Source: Nitratireductor sp.
Lineage (GTDB): Bacteria; Pseudomonadota; Alphaproteobacteria; Rhizobiales; Rhizobiaceae
Direction: 5' to 3'
Assembly: GCA_020441665.1 (NCBI GenBank)
Contig: JAGRLT010000050.1
Span: 1-51,652, forward strand
DNA length: 51,652 nt
Shown here: piece after piece, positions 49,546 to 51,652 of the stretch
Numbering within the stretch: position 1 is the stretch's first letter
Layout of the letters: the number at the start of each line of letters is the position of its first letter
Position numbers and translations under genes: made by a program
The notes under the pieces: model-generated
What the model saw: the letters and a program-made list of their open reading frames with translations, nothing else
The model's database searches: none
Told to the model about the DNA's origin: nothing

Positions 49546-50349
49546 ATGGCCTTGCCCGTTTCGCCCGATGCGATGGAATCGTTTCTGCTGGCGGCTGCCG
49601 AGGCCGGCGGCACGGTGGCGCTGGCGCATTTCCGCCGCCGGCCGGATGTCGCCAACAAGGAGGCCGACAAGGGCGCCGGGCGGTTCGATCCGGTTACGGA
49701 GGGCGATCGCGGGGCGGAGGCCGCGATCCGCGCGCTGATCTCGGAACGCTTTCCCGATCACGGCATTCTGGGCGAGGAATACGGTTCGGAGCGCGCCGAT
49801 GCCCGCTATTGCTGGGTGATCGATCCGATCGACGGAACCCGCGCCTTCATTTCCGGCCTGCCGAGCTGGGGCTGTCTGATCGGGCTGATGGAAGACGGGA
49901 TGCCGATCGCCGGCATCATGCATCAGCCGTTCACCGGCGAGAATTATCTCGCCTGCGGCGAGGGCGGCTTTCTCCTGCACCGGGGCAATCGCGAGCGGCT
50001 TGCCGCCAGCGGCTGTGAAAGGCTTGCCGATGCGACGCTGATGACCACCTCCCGGGAAGCCTTTGGCGAAGGCAAGTTCGAGCGCTTCGAAAAGGTCAGC
50101 GAACGGGTCCGGCTCACCCGTTTCGGGTTCGACTGCTATGCCTATGCCATGGTGGCCGCCGGCCATATCGACCTCGTCATCGAATCGGGACTGCATGTCT
50201 ACGACATCGCCGCGCTCATTCCGCTGATCGAGCAGGCGGGCGGCATCGTCACCGGATGGGACGGCAAGGCGGCGCCGCGGGGCGGCGACATCATCGCGGC
50301 CGCCAGCAAGGCGCTGCATGCCGAGGCGCTTGCCGTGCTCAATGGCTGA
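49546..50349 (+). CDS. hisN: Inositol-monophosphatase-family phosphatase, histidinol-phosphatase-like
   Basis: A 267-residue metal-dependent phosphatase. Metal ligands are Glu77 in LGEEYGSE, and Asp93 and Asp96 in WVIDPIDGTRAFISGLPSW; later FGFDCYAYAMVAAGHIDLVI and LHVYDIAALIPLIEQAGG fit the family. The RAFISGLPSW segment, the FGFDCYAYAMVA run and the neighbouring amidohydrolase favour the HisN (histidinol-phosphatase) branch over inositol monophosphatase. GGAG lies upstream of the ATG. Confidence 0.85.
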   Translation: MALPVSPDAMESFLLAAAEAGGTVALAHFRRRPDVANKEADKGAGRFDPVTEGDRGAEAAIRALISERFPDHGILGEEYGSERADARYCWVIDPIDGTRAFISGLPSWGCLIGLMEDGMPIAGIMHQPFTGENYLACGEGGFLLHRGNRERLAASGCERLADATLMTTSREAFGEGKFERFEKVSERVRLTRFGFDCYAYAMVAAGHIDLVIESGLHVYDIAALIPLIEQAGGIVTGWDGKAAPRGGDIIAAASKALHAEALAVLNG

Positions 50350-50491
50350 GGCATGGACGGCTTGGTGATCGGGCGGTCACAAAAACTGACGGATTGTTGA
50401 TTTCCGGTTGAGCGGCATCCTCGTGCAGTCTGCCTTTGCCGGCTGCGGGACGGGATCGTCCGGCCGGAGGAAAACGAACAAGGAGAACCGC

Positions 50492-50800
50492 ATGTCCAGG
50501 AAGACCGTCGCTTCTGCTGCCGCCGTCGCGGGAGCCATCACCACCGCCCTTTCCCTGGGGGTTGCCGTCGAACCGGCGCATGCCGCCAAGATCAAATGCT
50601 TCGGCGTATCGCTGGCCGGCCAGAACGATTGCGCCGCGGGTCCCGGCACGACCTGTGCCGGCACGTCGAAGGTCGATTATCAGGGCAATGCCTGGAAATA
50701 TGTCGAGGCTGATTCGTGTCAGGCAATCGTCATCAAGGTCGACGGTCAGGAGGACCGCATGGGTTCGGACATGGCGCTTGAGCGCGATCTGCCGAGCTGA
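50492..50800 (+). CDS. Bufferin-type precursor peptide (DUF2282)
   Basis: A 102-residue exported small protein. A signal peptide runs through ~residue 31 ([20 protein letters not shown]), and the mature part holds four Cys (36, 47, 55, 76) in [35 protein letters not shown] and [11 protein letters not shown]. This is the DUF2282 pattern seen in bufferins, RiPPs whose Cys are modified by an MNIO enzyme and which bind copper. AAGGAGAA precedes the ATG. The MNIO gene follows after 40 bases. The substrate-binding role is known from the family, not shown here. Confidence 0.88.
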   Translation: MSRKTVASAAAVAGAITTALSLGVAVEPAHAAKIKCFGVSLAGQNDCAAGPGTTCAGTSKVDYQGNAWKYVEADSCQAIVIKVDGQEDRMGSDMALERDLPS

Positions 50801-50840
50801 TCGGGCGCGAAGATCGACCACAACAACCCGGGAGGCAGGC

Positions 50841-51652
50841 ATGACCGCGACCCTTCTGTCCGCCAATCTGCCTCCCTCGGCCTTTGAGGTGGCTCCGCTG
50901 CCGGCCCGTGCCGGCGCCGGCCTCAAGGCGGCCCATGTGGACACCATCCTCGCCGCCGATGCGGGCAGGGGTGCCGATATCGGCTTTTTCGAGATTCACG
51001 CGGAAAACTATATGGGCGCCGGCGGACTTCCCCATGCTCAGTTGCGCGCCATTCGCGAGCGCTATCCGATCAGCCTGCACGGGGTCGGCATGTCGATCGG
51101 CGGCATCGGGGCGATCGATGCGGATCATCTCGCCCGCTTCAAGAGGCTCAACGAAATCTATCGGCCGGGCCTGGTGTCCGAGCATCTCGCCTGGTCGACC
51201 CATGACGATATCTTCCACAACGATCTGCTGCCCGTTCCCTATACGGGTGCGGTGCTGCGGCGGGTGGTCGAGCATGTGGACCAGGTCCAGACGGCGCTTG
51301 GCCGCACGCTTCTGATCGAAAACCCGTCTACCTATGTGACCTTTGGAGAATCGACCTGGAGCGAATTCGACTTCATGGCCGAGATTGCCCGGCGGTCGGG
51401 CTGCGGCCTGTTGTTCGACGTCAACAATGTCTTTGTCTCGGCCACCAATCACGGCTTCCAGCCGGAAGCCTATATCGATGCCTATCCGCTCGAAAAAGTC
51501 GCGGAAATCCATCTGGCCGGCCATGCGGACGATACGGATGATGACGGCAACCGGCTGCTGATCGACGCTCATGACCGGGCCGTCTCGGCCGATGTCTGGA
51601 CGCTCTACCGGCGCGTCGTCGAGCGCACCGGGCCGCTGCCGAGCCTGATCGA
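50841..51652 (+). CDS. DUF692 / MNIO-family RiPP-modifying enzyme, 3' end outside window
   Basis: The first 270 residues of a DUF692 protein, the multinuclear non-heme iron-dependent oxidative enzyme family (relatives: MbnB, TglH, ChrH). Seen are RAGAGLKAAHVDTIL, FFEIHAENYMGAGGLPHAQL with Glu51, His53 and Glu55, SLHGVGMSIGGIGAID with His80, VSEHLAW, IENPSTYVTFGEST, LLFDVNNVFVSATNHGFQPE and EIHLAGHA. These supply the His, Glu and Asp that bind iron. GGGAGG is 7 bases upstream of the ATG. It should oxidatively modify Cys of the preceding precursor. Confidence 0.92.
   Translation, partial: MTATLLSANLPPSAFEVAPLPARAGAGLKAAHVDTILAADAGRGADIGFFEIHAENYMGAGGLPHAQLRAIRERYPISLHGVGMSIGGIGAIDADHLARFKRLNEIYRPGLVSEHLAWSTHDDIFHNDLLPVPYTGAVLRRVVEHVDQVQTALGRTLLIENPSTYVTFGESTWSEFDFMAEIARRSGCGLLFDVNNVFVSATNHGFQPEAYIDAYPLEKVAEIHLAGHADDTDDDGNRLLIDAHDRAVSADVWTLYRRVVERTGPLPSLI

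Noticed and set aside
48601-50319. A 572-codon open frame on the minus strand opposite the amidohydrolase and hisN genes
   Set aside because: It is antisense to two well-supported genes and has no family motif.
1-51652. CRISPR arrays, insertion sequences or prophage blocks
   Set aside because: No regularly spaced repeats, transposase genes or phage structural genes were seen anywhere in the window.

Overview
The window reads as a contiguous, GC-rich piece of an alphaproteobacterial chromosome, most likely from the order Hyphomicrobiales (Rhizobiales), in the Rhizobium/Hoeflea/Martelella neighbourhood; the genus cannot be fixed from the sequence alone. The pointers are GapR (DUF2312), DUF1244, a CpdR receiver-only regulator, the Cys-less type of ribosomal protein L36, a ROSE-type leader before a small heat-shock gene, soxBDAG, and long TakP-type TRAP transporter subunits. 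Gene density is high, ATGA/GTGA overlaps are common and no intergenic gap exceeds 300 bases. There is no transposase, integrase, phage block or CRISPR array.

Layout. 1-7.3 kb holds central carbon and amino-acid genes (CaiD-like hydratase end, glycerate kinase, aroQ, a muramidase, eda, an aminotransferase, two GNAT acetyltransferases) and a LacI-family regulator that shares an operator-like motif with eda. 7.4-10.3 kb is a divergent MarR / 8-oxoguanine deaminase-like / creatininase-family unit with a perfect 11-bp inverted repeat between the divergent genes. 10.4-15.3 kb is a metal-handling stretch: a CobW-type GTPase with a His-rich insert, a WD40 protein, a LysR regulator, a DUF1007 periplasmic protein and a NicO-type transporter with a very His-rich loop. 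15.5-20.5 kb is a three-gene TRAP transporter with an intercistronic hairpin and a strong terminator; its large permease carries about 325 extra residues. 20.5-31.5 kb holds hemH, an SPFH/NfeD pair, galE, galU, an outer-membrane barrel, kpsF, a lytic transglycosylase, an SGNH-fold protein without its usual Ser and His, and hsp20.

31.7-39.1 kb holds hydrolases, gapR, DUF1244, an N-formylglutamate amidohydrolase, a DMT exporter, rpmJ, a GFA-family protein and a BrnT/BrnA-like toxin-antitoxin pair. 39.3-44.5 kb is the sarcosine oxidase operon soxBDAG. 44.6-50.3 kb holds a membrane-anchored hydrolase, a short inverted-repeat element, an isoprenylcysteine methyltransferase-like protein, a lipoprotein, tRNA-Val(GAC), cpdR, a second N-formylglutamate amidohydrolase and a histidinol-phosphatase-like gene. 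The right edge (50.5 kb to the end) opens a bufferin-type RiPP locus: a secreted four-Cys DUF2282 precursor followed by a DUF692 (MNIO) enzyme that is cut by the window end.

The most interesting items are the bufferin-type locus, the MarR palindrome next to a purine-deaminase operon, the RpoH-promoter/ROSE leader of hsp20, the phased repeats ahead of soxBDAG, the shared LacI-like operator, the hairpin over the muramidase start codon, and the oversized TRAP permease.
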